Origin: an uncultured Allomuricauda sp.
Lineage (GTDB): Bacteria > Bacteroidota > Bacteroidia > Flavobacteriales > Flavobacteriaceae
Length of the DNA stretch: 64,000 nucleotides
Direction of reading: 5' to 3'
Assembly: GCF_947495325.1 (NCBI RefSeq)
Contig: NZ_CANLYK010000001.1
Coordinates: forward strand, 1,302,001-1,366,000
In this document: piece by piece, positions 43,489 to 52,360 of the stretch
How positions within the stretch are numbered: the first letter of the stretch is position 1
How the letters are laid out: each line of letters starts with the position of its first letter
The notes under the pieces: model-generated
The model's database searches: none
What the model was told of the DNA's origin: nothing
Seen by the model: the letters and a program-made list of their open reading frames with translations, nothing else
Position numbers and translations under genes: made by a program

Positions 43489-44169
43489 TTAAAATGACAG
43501 TTTCAATAAAAGGTTCGGATTTGGGCAGTTTTTTTGATAAAAAACGAGGTCTTCTCTAGAACATACACCTGGATAATCTCCATTGGACCCTTCCAAATCA
43601 GATATAATTTGAAAATGAAGATGCGGAGCATAGTTCACATTTATATCTGGAGTACCTAAAGTTGCAAGTACCTGCCCTGCTTTAAATGTATCACCAATAA
43701 GTAAGCCTTCAATAGACTCCAATGAAAGGTGTCCATAAAGCGTATAAAATGTAACTTCTTGCAATTCATGCTCCAAAATTATGGTTGGCCCATAATTTCC
43801 AATATCATCATTATTCTTAAAACAAACGACTTTTCCATCAAGTGGAGCAATGACTTCTGTACCTGCTTTGCACCAGAAATCCATTCCCAAATGAATATTG
43901 CGCACACCAGTAGCTATAAATCGCTCAGATTTGGTGTATAGGGACCTATGTTCCAAATATCCCCCAAAAGCAACCATAGCATTATGCCTAGAGAGAACCT
44001 CATCTATATATTCTTGGCAAGATTGTGGCACCGTAACATCAAAACGTTCTAAATCTTTATTGGATGATGATAAATCAATAAGACAGTATTTGGATAAAGG
44101 TATTTGTGAATCGAGGATAGCTATTGAACCTGTGGTGTAGTCCTTAAGTGCTACTTCAAGAATATTCAT
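43489..44169 (-). CDS. M23 family peptidase without signal peptide
   Basis: 226 residues. The zinc site of M23 is intact: His93 and Asp97 in IHLGMDFW, His183/185 in PHLHFQ, and GHLS with His147. There is no signal peptide or membrane segment, unlike nearly all M23 enzymes, so it would act in the cytoplasm unless exported another way. Related sequences form the middle part of larger aminotransferase-M23-phosphotransferase fusion proteins, which suggests a role in small-molecule metabolism rather than cell-wall cleavage. Monocistronic. Confidence 0.8.
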   Translation of the reverse strand: MNILEVALKDYTTGSIAILDSQIPLSKYCLIDLSSSNKDLERFDVTVPQSCQEYIDEVLSRHNAMVAFGGYLEHRSLYTKSERFIATGVRNIHLGMDFWCKAGTEVIAPLDGKVVCFKNNDDIGNYGPTIILEHELQEVTFYTLYGHLSLESIEGLLIGDTFKAGQVLATLGTPDINVNYAPHLHFQIISDLEGSNGDYPGVCSREDLVFYQKNCPNPNLLLKLSF

Positions 44170-44253
44170 TGTAGATGAGTCATTGGGTTAACAATTTTTA
44201 ACAGCAACACAAGTAATACTTCTTATATTGGTGCTACTAAGCAAAAAAACGCC

Positions 44254-44937
44254 ATGAAGATAGCAAGAATTCCATTTTTGATTTTTGTTTTATTGACATC
44301 TTCCAGTTGTCAACCCAAAAACACGAAAGCAAAACCGGTACTCGCTCAAGAAGTTGAGGTTGAGCAATCGACATTTACTCCAGAGGAACTACAAAAATAT
44401 GAAACCGCTTACTTTGCAAGTGGTTGTTTTTGGTGTGTAGAAGCCATTTTTGAAAGTGTAAAGGGCGTTAAGGAGGTTTATTCGGGTTATTCTGGAGGAA
44501 CTGAGAAAAATCCGACTTATGAGGAAGTTGCCTACGGCCGCACCAGACATGCTGAAGCCGTAGAAGTATTTTATGACCCCGAATTAATCTCTTTTACCAA
44601 ATTGGTCCAAGTCTTTTTTGGCTCGCACGATCCTACTTCCTTAAACAGGCAAGGCCCAGATAAAGGGGCGCAATATCGGTCCATTGCATTTTATAAAAAT
44701 GAAACACAAAAGAAAATTATCATGGATTATGTTTCCCTTTTGGAATCCAAGAATGTCTATGGCAGCCCAATCGTTACCCAGATAAAAGAATTTGATATTT
44801 TTTACAAGGCCGAAGATTATCATCAGGATTATGAAAAGAGAAATCCAAATAACTCCTACATTAGAAATGTTTCGATTCCTAGATTGAACCGGTTTAAGGA
44901 AAATTTTAAATCGTATTTAAAGGAAGAAACCCACTAA
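44254..44937 (+). CDS. msrA: Peptide-methionine (S)-S-oxide reductase, lipoprotein form
   Basis: 227 residues. A lipoprotein signal ends at SSSC (Cys19), so the enzyme is anchored in the periplasm or outer membrane. After a 30-residue linker comes the MsrA domain: the catalytic Cys58 in SGCFWC, SGYSGG, VEVFYDP, HDPTSLNRQGPDKGAQYRS and the C-terminal YHQDY. It repairs oxidised methionines in envelope proteins. Cys61 is also present within the GCFWC motif. Monocistronic; about 70 bases upstream without a clear promoter. Confidence 0.93.
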   Translation: MKIARIPFLIFVLLTSSSCQPKNTKAKPVLAQEVEVEQSTFTPEELQKYETAYFASGCFWCVEAIFESVKGVKEVYSGYSGGTEKNPTYEEVAYGRTRHAEAVEVFYDPELISFTKLVQVFFGSHDPTSLNRQGPDKGAQYRSIAFYKNETQKKIIMDYVSLLESKNVYGSPIVTQIKEFDIFYKAEDYHQDYEKRNPNNSYIRNVSIPRLNRFKENFKSYLKEETH

Positions 44938-45055
44938 ACTGTTTATGGTAAAAAAGTAGGGAATTGATATCGGAATAGAATGTTGCTTTTAGCTCAGGAA
45001 GATTTTGACAGGAAAGTATAAGCGTTAGGAAGGTTTGGGAATTAGATAGTTAATC

Positions 45056-46504
45056 TTATTGTTTTAGTACCACCTCGCTATATTTTGAGTTGATATTGAT
45101 AGATTTATCCGTACTCTTATTAATATGGTACCCTTTATGGATATTGGTAGTGTAATTTTTGGAAGATCCCAATGAAATAATACTTGGGCATGTAAAATCT
45201 GACGTGTTCTCATTCACATAAATTGAAAAGGGCACTGAAGGAATTTTACATAGGACTTCTCCATTTTCCACAGTTATATCAATATTGGAAAAACTATCCG
45301 AAATTGAATTTATCTGTAATGAGCCCAAATTGTTGGTTACATAAAGTTTATCCACCAACCTATCAATAACTATATTGGATGAGATGCCGTTAAGTTTCAA
45401 CTCGCCAACCTCCTCCAAACTAACTCTTTCCGAATAATTCGTCTTTAATTGTCCATAATTCCATTTTCGAACCACTACAGGTGAGTAGGAAGCCCTAATG
45501 TTTGTTCTATCCCCGTCAATAGTGGAGGCATGCAAGCTTGCGTAGGACAAGCTTGCATTAATATTTTTGGTGTTTTCGGCCAATTTCACCTCTCCGTGCT
45601 TAACATTCATCTTCAATTTTACGGATTTTGGCATTTTTATCTGTATCCTCTTTTTAACCTTGTACTTTTTGTTTTCTCCATCTGAAGAATAATAAAATGT
45701 ATTGGTATCATCATCACTGTGGATTCTAATTACCCTATCTGATTTAAAGAGGTGCCTAGATTCATTACGTTGCTTTCTTAATGAATCACGCTGGTCCAAT
45801 AATTTATCCCTTTGTGCGCGGGATTCTTCACGTAATTTGTCACGCTCCTCCAAGAGTTCTTTTCTTTTTTCCTCATACTCTTCAGCTTTTTCAGCTCTTT
45901 CTTTGGCCATCTCCTCCACTCTTTTGCCCCATGCATCAAAACGCTCTTGATACTCTTCATCAAAGCTTTTGTCAAAATCCTTCTTCCATTTTTTCATGTA
46001 TTCATCCCCATCCTTTTTATAGGCATCATAATCAAATTGAATATGTGGTACAGGTGGCATAGGAGGCAAATTAGGCATTACAAATATTTCTGACAGCTCA
46101 GGATTTCTTAAATCTTCAAAAAGAGGCTCTACAAAGGATAGGTCTGGAATAACAACCTGCAAATCGTCAAAATTGTAATTGTAGGTTTTGCTAAAACTTC
46201 TGCCACGGGTACTTACTTCAATTTCCTTACTGTTTCCAATAATCTTTACGATGTCTTCCTTAAAATAAGATTTGGCCTCCTCATCGGTTGCTCCTTCCAG
46301 CTCAACTATCGCTGTAATCTCTACTTGATTTTTGTCCCAAGTTTCAAACTCAATATCTGCATGACTAGTGTCAATATTTAAAACAGCGTCTTTGCTCACA
46401 TTGAACGTTTCCTTGTACGTTTTTGATTTCTCTTGTCCATAGCAGGTAATACCCGCTATGGCAAAAAGAAAAACATTAAATAATATTTGATGATTCCTGT
46501 TCAT
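45056..46504 (-). CDS. Secreted beta-rich protein with coiled coil, third gene of the sigma operon (DUF4097-like)
   Basis: 482 residues. Signal peptide, then a first beta module (about 25-120, NVSKDAVLNIDTSHADIEFETW), a Pro-rich hinge (LPPMPPVPH), a highly charged helix (about 165-255, repeated ER/KL patterns), and a C-terminal parallel-beta region (about 270-482: VKLKMNVKHGEVKLAENTKN) resembling DUF4097 putative-adhesin repeats. Its start overlaps the anti-sigma gene by 29 bases. Such proteins are encoded with ECF sigma and anti-sigma factors in Bacteroidota and may sense or form part of the stimulus. Confidence 0.72.
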   Translation of the reverse strand: MNRNHQILFNVFLFAIAGITCYGQEKSKTYKETFNVSKDAVLNIDTSHADIEFETWDKNQVEITAIVELEGATDEEAKSYFKEDIVKIIGNSKEIEVSTRGRSFSKTYNYNFDDLQVVIPDLSFVEPLFEDLRNPELSEIFVMPNLPPMPPVPHIQFDYDAYKKDGDEYMKKWKKDFDKSFDEEYQERFDAWGKRVEEMAKERAEKAEEYEEKRKELLEERDKLREESRAQRDKLLDQRDSLRKQRNESRHLFKSDRVIRIHSDDDTNTFYYSSDGENKKYKVKKRIQIKMPKSVKLKMNVKHGEVKLAENTKNINASLSYASLHASTIDGDRTNIRASYSPVVVRKWNYGQLKTNYSERVSLEEVGELKLNGISSNIVIDRLVDKLYVTNNLGSLQINSISDSFSNIDITVENGEVLCKIPSVPFSIYVNENTSDFTCPSIISLGSSKNYTTNIHKGYHINKSTDKSININSKYSEVVLKQ

Positions 46505-47069
46505 TTTTTGATGATTTTAATTGATTCAACTTTGATTTTAATTTTTGCAATAATTGTAATCGTAATTGTAAGTTTTTGATAAGTGCTTCTATTGTTTGGT
46601 CATTTGGCCCAAATTCATTCAAATCAGTGTTCAACCTACCGTATTCCTTATCAAGCTCCCCTAGCCTTTCCATATAACCGTCTATCACCCCCTTATTGTC
46701 ACTGGTAAACTCCAAATCTGAAAGTTCCAAGCTAATATTGGTAACATAATAGCTTTCAATTTTTTTAAGATCTGGAGATAGGTCTCCCAACGAAATGGTA
46801 TTTACCTGTTGCTTTGAAGTTTCATTTTCTACAACCTTTGGGTTTGAGTCCACATCTACCCCATCAGAAACTGAAAAGAAATAGATTCCCAAACCGAGAA
46901 TTACCATTATTGAGGCAGCAATCCTCAACCAGATAAAAGAACCTGATTTCTTTTTTACTGGTATTTCCTCCTCCAATTTGGACAGAAAACGAGCCTCATG
47001 ACCTTCTTTCATGGGGTACTTATTCTCTTTTCGTTCTTTGGCGAACAATTCTCTAAGATCCTGTGCCAT
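46476..47069 (-). CDS. Membrane-anchored anti-sigma factor-like protein
   Basis: 197 residues. A short N-terminal cytoplasmic part with no zinc Cys/His motif (MAQDLRELFAKERKENKYP...), one membrane helix (about 46-66, IWLRIAASIMVILGLGIYFF) and a periplasmic helical domain. It starts 17 bases within the sigma gene and its end is 29 bases within the next gene. The gene order makes it the probable inhibitor of the ECF sigma factor, released by a periplasmic signal. Sequence alone would not identify it. Confidence 0.7.
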   Translation of the reverse strand: MAQDLRELFAKERKENKYPMKEGHEARFLSKLEEEIPVKKKSGSFIWLRIAASIMVILGLGIYFFSVSDGVDVDSNPKVVENETSKQQVNTISLGDLSPDLKKIESYYVTNISLELSDLEFTSDNKGVIDGYMERLGELDKEYGRLNTDLNEFGPNDQTIEALIKNLQLRLQLLQKLKSKLNQLKSSKNEQESSNII

Positions 47070-47595
47070 AATCGATATCTTTAAGTTCTTCTTTTAACTG
47101 TGTTTTTCCGCGCAACAGTCTTGTTCTTGAGGCCGTTTCTGAAATTCCCAATATTTGCGAAATCTCACTATGGTCATATCCCTCCACCAGAAATAATTGA
47201 ATTACATATCGGTATTTTTCCGCCAGTTTTTCAATGGCATCTTTCACCTTTTTTATGGAAATGCCATCTTCAATTGTCCAATCATCATCATCCGTCACAT
47301 GCATGTAACCTTCATTCAACTCAACCGTTTTTTGGTGCTTCGACTTTAAAAAATCAATACTTCCATTCACAACTATCCGCTTTAACCATGCCCCAAATGT
47401 TACTTCTCCCTTAAACTGGTCCATTCGCTGAAAAGCCTTTATAAAAGACTCTTGTAATACATCCTCGGCATCATCTTGGTTCTTCAAAAACCGCATGGCA
47501 ACTGCAAACATACCATCACAATATTGCTGGTAGAGCCGTAATTGAGCCTTACGGTCATTGGCCTTGCATTGTTTTACCAATTCAATTTCGAACAT
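47053..47595 (-). CDS. ECF-type RNA polymerase sigma factor
   Basis: 180 residues from the ATG at 47595; an upstream extension to 47742 is not sigma-like. Region 2 is visible in AMRFLKNQDDAEDVLQESFIKAFQRMDQFKGEVTFGAWLKRIVVN, and region 4 in KLAEKYRYVIQLFLVEGYDHSEISQILGISETASRTRLLRGK. No region 3 is present, as expected for ECF sigma factors. It is followed at once by overlapping anti-sigma and surface-protein genes, and as in most such operons it probably autoregulates. Confidence 0.92.
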   Translation of the reverse strand: MFEIELVKQCKANDRKAQLRLYQQYCDGMFAVAMRFLKNQDDAEDVLQESFIKAFQRMDQFKGEVTFGAWLKRIVVNGSIDFLKSKHQKTVELNEGYMHVTDDDDWTIEDGISIKKVKDAIEKLAEKYRYVIQLFLVEGYDHSEISQILGISETASRTRLLRGKTQLKEELKDIDYGTGS

Positions 47596-47804
47596 GGTCA
47601 GTACTAGTGTTTGGTATTTTAGTTGTTCCTTTAAAAGACGAAGAAAAAAAGACGGCGTTGCAAAATAGTTTTCTTTTATATGATTTTTAACAAAAAACCA
47701 TTCCAAAGCCCCTGAAATAGCTTTTAAAGGCAAATAATTCATAAAAGATACATAAAGACCAACAGTTTAAAACTTTATACCTTTATAAGGAATTATATGA
47801 ATTT

Positions 47805-47812
47805 TAAATTTG
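47805..47812 (+). promoter_or_regulatory. TAAATTTG at the meaB start codon
   Basis: TAnnTTTG match whose last three bases are the TTG start codon of meaB. If it is a true -7 element, transcription would start after this TTG and the meaB protein would have to begin further in, but no other start codon lies before the conserved part. It is therefore probably a chance match or the promoter of an alternative transcript. Confidence 0.2.
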
Positions 47813-48856
47813 GCGACCGAAAAGAGCACACCTAACAGTACTGTTTCTAAAATAAAACAATCCCGAAAAAAGGAAATTTCCGTCAGGAATCTTGCCGATG
47901 GTATTTTTAAAGGGGATAAGGCTGTTTTGGCAAAAGCCATTACACTTGTTGAGAGTTCCAAGCAAGAACATTTTGAAAAAGCCAATTCAGTAATTGAAGA
48001 ATGCCTTTCCAAACCCAATGAAAGTATTAGAATTGGGATTACAGGGGTTCCTGGGGTGGGTAAAAGTACTTTTATAGAGGTTCTGGGAAAGACTCTCACC
48101 AGTCTTAACAAAAAAGTAGCTGTTCTAGCTGTTGACCCCACCAGTTCCTTAAGCAAAGGCAGTATTCTTGGCGATAAAACAAGAATGGAAACCCTTGCCA
48201 AGGACTCCAATGCCTTTATAAGACCTTCACCTTCCGGAGAATCTTTGGGTGGTGTTGCCCGAAAAACAAGGGAAAGCATTATTCTTTGCGAGGCAGCCGG
48301 ATATGATATAATACTTGTGGAAACCGTTGGTGTGGGTCAAAGCGAAACCGTGGTGCACAGCATGGTGGATTTCTTTCTTCTTTTAAAACTTTCCGGTGCC
48401 GGTGATGAACTACAGGGTATAAAAAGGGGCATCGTGGAAATGGCTGATGCCATTGCCATTAACAAGGCGGATGGCAGCAATTTAAAAAAGGCCAAATTGG
48501 CCGAAACAGAATTTTCAAGAGCATTGCATTTATATCCTCCAAAAGAAAATGGATGGATTCCCAAGGTGCTAAGCTGTTCAGCCACAGAAAACACTGGGAT
48601 TAGAGAAATACTGGAGATGATTCAGGAATTTGTAAAGGTGACCCAGGAAAATGGGCATTTTGAACTTAACAGAAAAAATCAAAACAAGAATTGGTTTGTT
48701 CAAACCGTAGATGAACAGCTAAAACTCTTTTTCCATCAGAAAAAAGCATATAAACGTATCCAACAGAAAATGCTCAAGGCAATCGAAGAAAATAAAATCT
48801 CTCCCTTTTATGCGGCGCAGGTGTTGCTAGATGATTTAACCAAGGAACTTAAATAA
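47810..48856 (+). CDS. meaB: Methylmalonyl-CoA mutase-associated GTPase MeaB
   Basis: 348 residues. It is the G-protein chaperone that loads and protects adenosylcobalamin in methylmalonyl-CoA mutase. Walker A is GITGVPGVGKSTFIE, followed by AVDPTSSLSKGSILGDKTRM, VETVGVGQSE (switch), and INKADGSN for guanine recognition. The start is TTG: there is no ATG before the conserved region. The mutase genes themselves are not in the window. The cobalamin adenosyltransferase at 34267 completes part of the same cofactor cycle. Confidence 0.92.
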   Translation: MATEKSTPNSTVSKIKQSRKKEISVRNLADGIFKGDKAVLAKAITLVESSKQEHFEKANSVIEECLSKPNESIRIGITGVPGVGKSTFIEVLGKTLTSLNKKVAVLAVDPTSSLSKGSILGDKTRMETLAKDSNAFIRPSPSGESLGGVARKTRESIILCEAAGYDIILVETVGVGQSETVVHSMVDFFLLLKLSGAGDELQGIKRGIVEMADAIAINKADGSNLKKAKLAETEFSRALHLYPPKENGWIPKVLSCSATENTGIREILEMIQEFVKVTQENGHFELNRKNQNKNWFVQTVDEQLKLFFHQKKAYKRIQQKMLKAIEENKISPFYAAQVLLDDLTKELK

Positions 48857-48862
48857 AAGCAG

Positions 48863-48870
48863 TAAATTTG
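48863..48870 (+). promoter_or_regulatory. Candidate -7 element TAAATTTG upstream of the GT2 gene
   Basis: Matches TAnnTTTG and lies 19 bases before the ATG at 48890. No TTG -33 is seen. Confidence 0.4.
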
Positions 48871-48889
48871 CCCGCATATAAACCAATAC

Positions 48890-49852
48890 ATGAGCACTGT
48901 TACAGACTCCCTCCTTTCAATAGTTGTCCCCCTTTACAATGAGCAGGACAATGTGGTTTTATTGACTCAAAAAATACATGAAAGTCTTGAAGGCTATACG
49001 TATCAAATAATTTATATCGATGATTTCTCTACCGATAAAACTCGGAAAGTTGTCAAGGAAATGGATGATACCAAAGTCCATCTTATTGAGCTGAAAAAGA
49101 ATTACGGACAGAGTTTGGCACTGGCTGCGGGAATTGATTATGCTGAAGGAGAATATATCATTACCATGGATGGCGATTTACAAAATGACCCATCTGATAT
49201 ACCACAAATGCTTGAATATGCTATTGATGAAGATTATGATCTGATAACAGGGATCCGTCAAAAAAGAAAAGACTCCCTTGTAAAAAAAATACCTTCAAAA
49301 ATTGCCAATTTTTTGGTTAGAAGGGTTACAAAGTTGAACATAAAGGACAATGGCTGCGCTTTAAAGATATTCACAAAAGATATTGCCAAGGGATTGAACC
49401 TTTATGGTGAAATGCATCGTTTTATAACACTTTTAGCCCATCTGGAAGGTGCACAAATAAAACAAGTTCCCGTAAAGCACCATGCAAGACATGCGGGAGT
49501 TTCCAAATACGGACTGGAACGTGTTTTTAAGGTAGTGGCAGATATGATGTTGCTACTCTTTATTCGTAAATACTTTCAAAGACCAATCCACCTTTTTGGA
49601 ATTTTAGGGGTTCTTTTGATTATTCTAGGGATTTTTATCAATATCTATTTGCTGATTGTAAAACTTGGATTTGGTCAAGACATTGGTAGCAGACCCTTAT
49701 TGATTTTTGGGATGATGTTTATTCTAGGTGGCATTCAATTATTCACTATTGGAATAGTGATGGAATTATTGATTCGAACATATTATGAATCTCAACAAAA
49801 AAGACCGTATCGCGTCAAAAAAATTACAATAGGTGACGGAAAGGCTGCGTAA
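48890..49852 (+). CDS. Family 2 glycosyltransferase, polyprenyl-phosphate type
   Basis: 320 residues. A GT-A fold with LSIVVPLYNEQDNV near the N-terminus, YIDDFSTDKT, the acidic metal motif MDGDLQNDP and DNGCALKIF, then two C-terminal membrane helices (about 240-295), the layout of GtrB, DPM1 and ArnC-type enzymes that put one sugar on undecaprenyl phosphate. The product would be flipped and used by a GT-C enzyme such as the GT39 encoded 1 kb downstream. It overlaps the next gene by 20 bases. Confidence 0.9.
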   Translation: MSTVTDSLLSIVVPLYNEQDNVVLLTQKIHESLEGYTYQIIYIDDFSTDKTRKVVKEMDDTKVHLIELKKNYGQSLALAAGIDYAEGEYIITMDGDLQNDPSDIPQMLEYAIDEDYDLITGIRQKRKDSLVKKIPSKIANFLVRRVTKLNIKDNGCALKIFTKDIAKGLNLYGEMHRFITLLAHLEGAQIKQVPVKHHARHAGVSKYGLERVFKVVADMMLLLFIRKYFQRPIHLFGILGVLLIILGIFINIYLLIVKLGFGQDIGSRPLLIFGMMFILGGIQLFTIGIVMELLIRTYYESQQKRPYRVKKITIGDGKAA

Positions 49853-50705
49853 AAGGCTCATAACTGGGTTAAAAATCATTGTTAGTTCAGCATTGATTTA
49901 TTTTATTTTTACTAAAGTAGATTTTAAGGAGGTTGTTATCCTCTTTAAAAGAAGTAAGCCCCAATATCTTATTTTAGGGGTTATTTTGGTTACACTTTCC
50001 AAAGTTTTGGCCGCCTTTAGACTTAACCTCTACTTTCATCAAATTGGTGTGAGAATCACACAGTTTAGTAATCTAAAACTGTATTTGTTGGGAATGTTCT
50101 ACAATCTTTTTTTACCAGGAGGAATAGGTGGAGATGCTTACAAAGGCTATGTTATTCAAAAGAAATACCAATCCGGTACCAAAAAAGTAGTTGCTGTACT
50201 TTTTTTGGACCGCTTAAGTGGAATGTTACTTATTTTTATTTTGGGAAGTAGCTTGGCGCTTTTGATTCAAAACAATTTGTTCCAACAGTTTTATAGGTTG
50301 ATTGCTTTAGCCATTCCTTTGGCAGTAATTGTATTTTGGTATACCAACAAGAGATTCTTCCTTTATACATTGCCAGTATTTTGGAAATCAGTTGGATATT
50401 CTACTTTGGTTCAAGGAACCCAGATTATCTGCATCTTATGCATTCTAAAAGCGCTTTCCATAGAGTTGAACACCTTAGAATATCTCTTCGTATTTTTAGT
50501 CTCTTCCATCATATCTGTTATTCCATTGACCATTGGTGGTTTTGGAAGTCGAGAGGTCACTTTTGTATATGGAGCAGCATGGTTAGGTTTAAACAAAGAT
50601 GTTTCTGTTGCAATCAGCCTTACATTTATGGGGATTACCGCGCTGATATCCCTTTTCGGATTAATCTATCACTTTAAAAAACCTAAGCTGGAAACAACGG
50701 ATTAA
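49833..50705 (+). CDS. UPF0104 / lysylphosphatidylglycerol synthase TM-region protein
   Basis: 290 residues from a GTG start within the preceding glycosyltransferase gene. About seven membrane helices. The family motif PGGIGGDAYKGYVIQKK and TIGGFGSREVTFVYGAAWLG are clear. It lacks the cytoplasmic synthase domain of MprF, so it is the flippase-like part only. Coupled to a polyprenyl-phosphate glycosyltransferase, it is a candidate for moving the lipid-linked product. The C-terminus overlaps the convergent GT39 gene by 4 bases. Confidence 0.85.
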   Translation: MTERLRKRLITGLKIIVSSALIYFIFTKVDFKEVVILFKRSKPQYLILGVILVTLSKVLAAFRLNLYFHQIGVRITQFSNLKLYLLGMFYNLFLPGGIGGDAYKGYVIQKKYQSGTKKVVAVLFLDRLSGMLLIFILGSSLALLIQNNLFQQFYRLIALAIPLAVIVFWYTNKRFFLYTLPVFWKSVGYSTLVQGTQIICILCILKALSIELNTLEYLFVFLVSSIISVIPLTIGGFGSREVTFVYGAAWLGLNKDVSVAISLTFMGITALISLFGLIYHFKKPKLETTD

Positions 50706-52360
50706 TCTAAATGCACCAAATGCATTTTATTCACTATTTTCTCACGGGTGTGAGGGTTGAGGAATTTGATTTGTAACCTAGTTATTCGAAATTGATCAAC
50801 CGTTATCTGATTATGCCAATGAAATCCCATATTTTGAAGATTTTTAAGCTCATCGTCTGTGGCATAAATCCAAATATCGTTTTTGTCATTTAAGTCTGAG
50901 ATAGAAACAATTTGGACAGGTTTTTTGTTATAAAAGTCAAGTCCCCAAGTATATCTCTCCGAGAGTTTATAAATTTTATCTGTCGGAATATTATCTTCAG
51001 CAACCTTTTCCGCCATTGTAGATCCTGCTTGATACTTCAACAGAGCCGGGTAAAAATGTGCGTTCATAACACCATTGAGCAATAAGGAACTATATACAGA
51101 TAGGGTAATGATTCTCATATAATATTCCTCGCGTTTCAAACAGAAATACGTTATCACCCCAAGAAGAATCAATAATAATACATAACAATGGATATACTCA
51201 AACTTGAAGACATGAAAACAAACCAGTAAAGTGAAGATGAATACCAAACTAAGAATAAAGTACTGTATCCCTAAAACTCCCTTAATGACCTTATGCTTAT
51301 CATGCTTTCGTAAACTATACAAATACGATGCGGTTAAAATTGAGTAAAGCGGTATTAGAATATTTATATAATGTGGTAATTTAAATTGGGCGAAACTGAT
51401 TAGGAAAAATAGAATAGTGATTCCGCCTAAGGTTAAAAACTCAAATTGGGGCCTGTATTCAAACCGCATTTTCCAAAAAGTCTTTACTCTTAGCCAATAA
51501 GCAATTAATGCCAAGACTGTCCAGGGTAGAAAAACCCACAAAAAAGTATGGAAAAAGAAAAAGAAGTCGCTACTATTTTTCCCTATACCATCACCGCTCA
51601 TTCTTTCAAAGCTTTGCTCCCATAAAATGAAAAATATTCCACTACGATTTCCTTTCCCCCTGATTATTTTCTCCGGATGAAGGTCAAATTGTAGATAATA
51701 CGCATAGAGCATAGGCGTAATGGTAATTCCAAAAACAATCAATGCAGTCAAAACCCTCCAATTGAATAAGGATTTCCATTTTCGGGTATATGCCAAATGA
51801 CAGAGTATTGAAATTCCTATCACCACCAAAGCTATTTGTCCTTTGGTAGAAAAAGCAATTCCAGCTCCAAAGGCTCCCAAGAGAACATTGTAGAGCTTAT
51901 TCTTTTCAATATATAAAGCTAACTGCCAAATGGAAAAAATCGTAAAACCTGTTAAAACAGCGTCTGTTCGAACATCAATGTTGGACAACACAATGGTTTG
52001 GGCCGTCATAAAAATAAGCGCAGAAAACTTTCCTACGTCCTTGTTATACAATAACCTGCCTAATCCAAAACAACTATAGGCCCCCAATAATGTTGATAAA
52101 ATACCTGGGATTCTGTAAGCCCAATCATGGATTCCAAAAATTTTGAAGGAAAGTGCTGCAAGCCAATAATGCATATGGGGCTTGTCCAAATATTCTTCGG
52201 TTCCTTTAATAAGGGTAAAAAAATCATTCTCTTGAACCATTCGCATGGCCATTACGGCAAATTGCGCGGAATCGTTCTCAAAAAGGGTCACGAACATGCC
52301 GGCTATATAAACCAGAACAACAAGGGAAAGTAAAAACCAATATCTGGCCTGTGATATCAT
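50702..52360 (-). CDS. Family 39 (ArnT-like) membrane glycosyltransferase
   Basis: 552 residues from the ATG at 52360; a longer frame to 52408 overlaps the upstream gene and is unlikely, since the ATGA overlap with the PAP2 stop fixes the start. N-terminal GT-C signature: TLFENDSAQFAVMAMRMVQENDFFTL with the acidic motif, DKPHMHYWLAAL and WAYRIPG. Eleven or so membrane helices follow. It transfers a sugar from undecaprenyl phosphate to a periplasmic acceptor, such as lipid A or a glycoprotein. Confidence 0.88.
   Translation of the reverse strand: MISQARYWFLLSLVVLVYIAGMFVTLFENDSAQFAVMAMRMVQENDFFTLIKGTEEYLDKPHMHYWLAALSFKIFGIHDWAYRIPGILSTLLGAYSCFGLGRLLYNKDVGKFSALIFMTAQTIVLSNIDVRTDAVLTGFTIFSIWQLALYIEKNKLYNVLLGAFGAGIAFSTKGQIALVVIGISILCHLAYTRKWKSLFNWRVLTALIVFGITITPMLYAYYLQFDLHPEKIIRGKGNRSGIFFILWEQSFERMSGDGIGKNSSDFFFFFHTFLWVFLPWTVLALIAYWLRVKTFWKMRFEYRPQFEFLTLGGITILFFLISFAQFKLPHYINILIPLYSILTASYLYSLRKHDKHKVIKGVLGIQYFILSLVFIFTLLVCFHVFKFEYIHCYVLLLILLGVITYFCLKREEYYMRIITLSVYSSLLLNGVMNAHFYPALLKYQAGSTMAEKVAEDNIPTDKIYKLSERYTWGLDFYNKKPVQIVSISDLNDKNDIWIYATDDELKNLQNMGFHWHNQITVDQFRITRLQIKFLNPHTREKIVNKMHLVHLD

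Noticed and set aside
43332..43559. 75-codon plus-strand frame across the palindromic region
   Set aside because: It crosses the end of the M23 gene in antisense and covers the palindromes; the predicted protein has no recognisable features.
47596..47742. N-terminal extension of the ECF sigma factor
   Set aside because: The extra 49 residues precede a standard sigma start (MFEIELVKQCKANDRK) and match nothing in the family.
47805..47812. Promoter -7 element at meaB
   Set aside because: Using it would remove the only possible start codon of an otherwise complete MeaB, so I treat it as a chance match.
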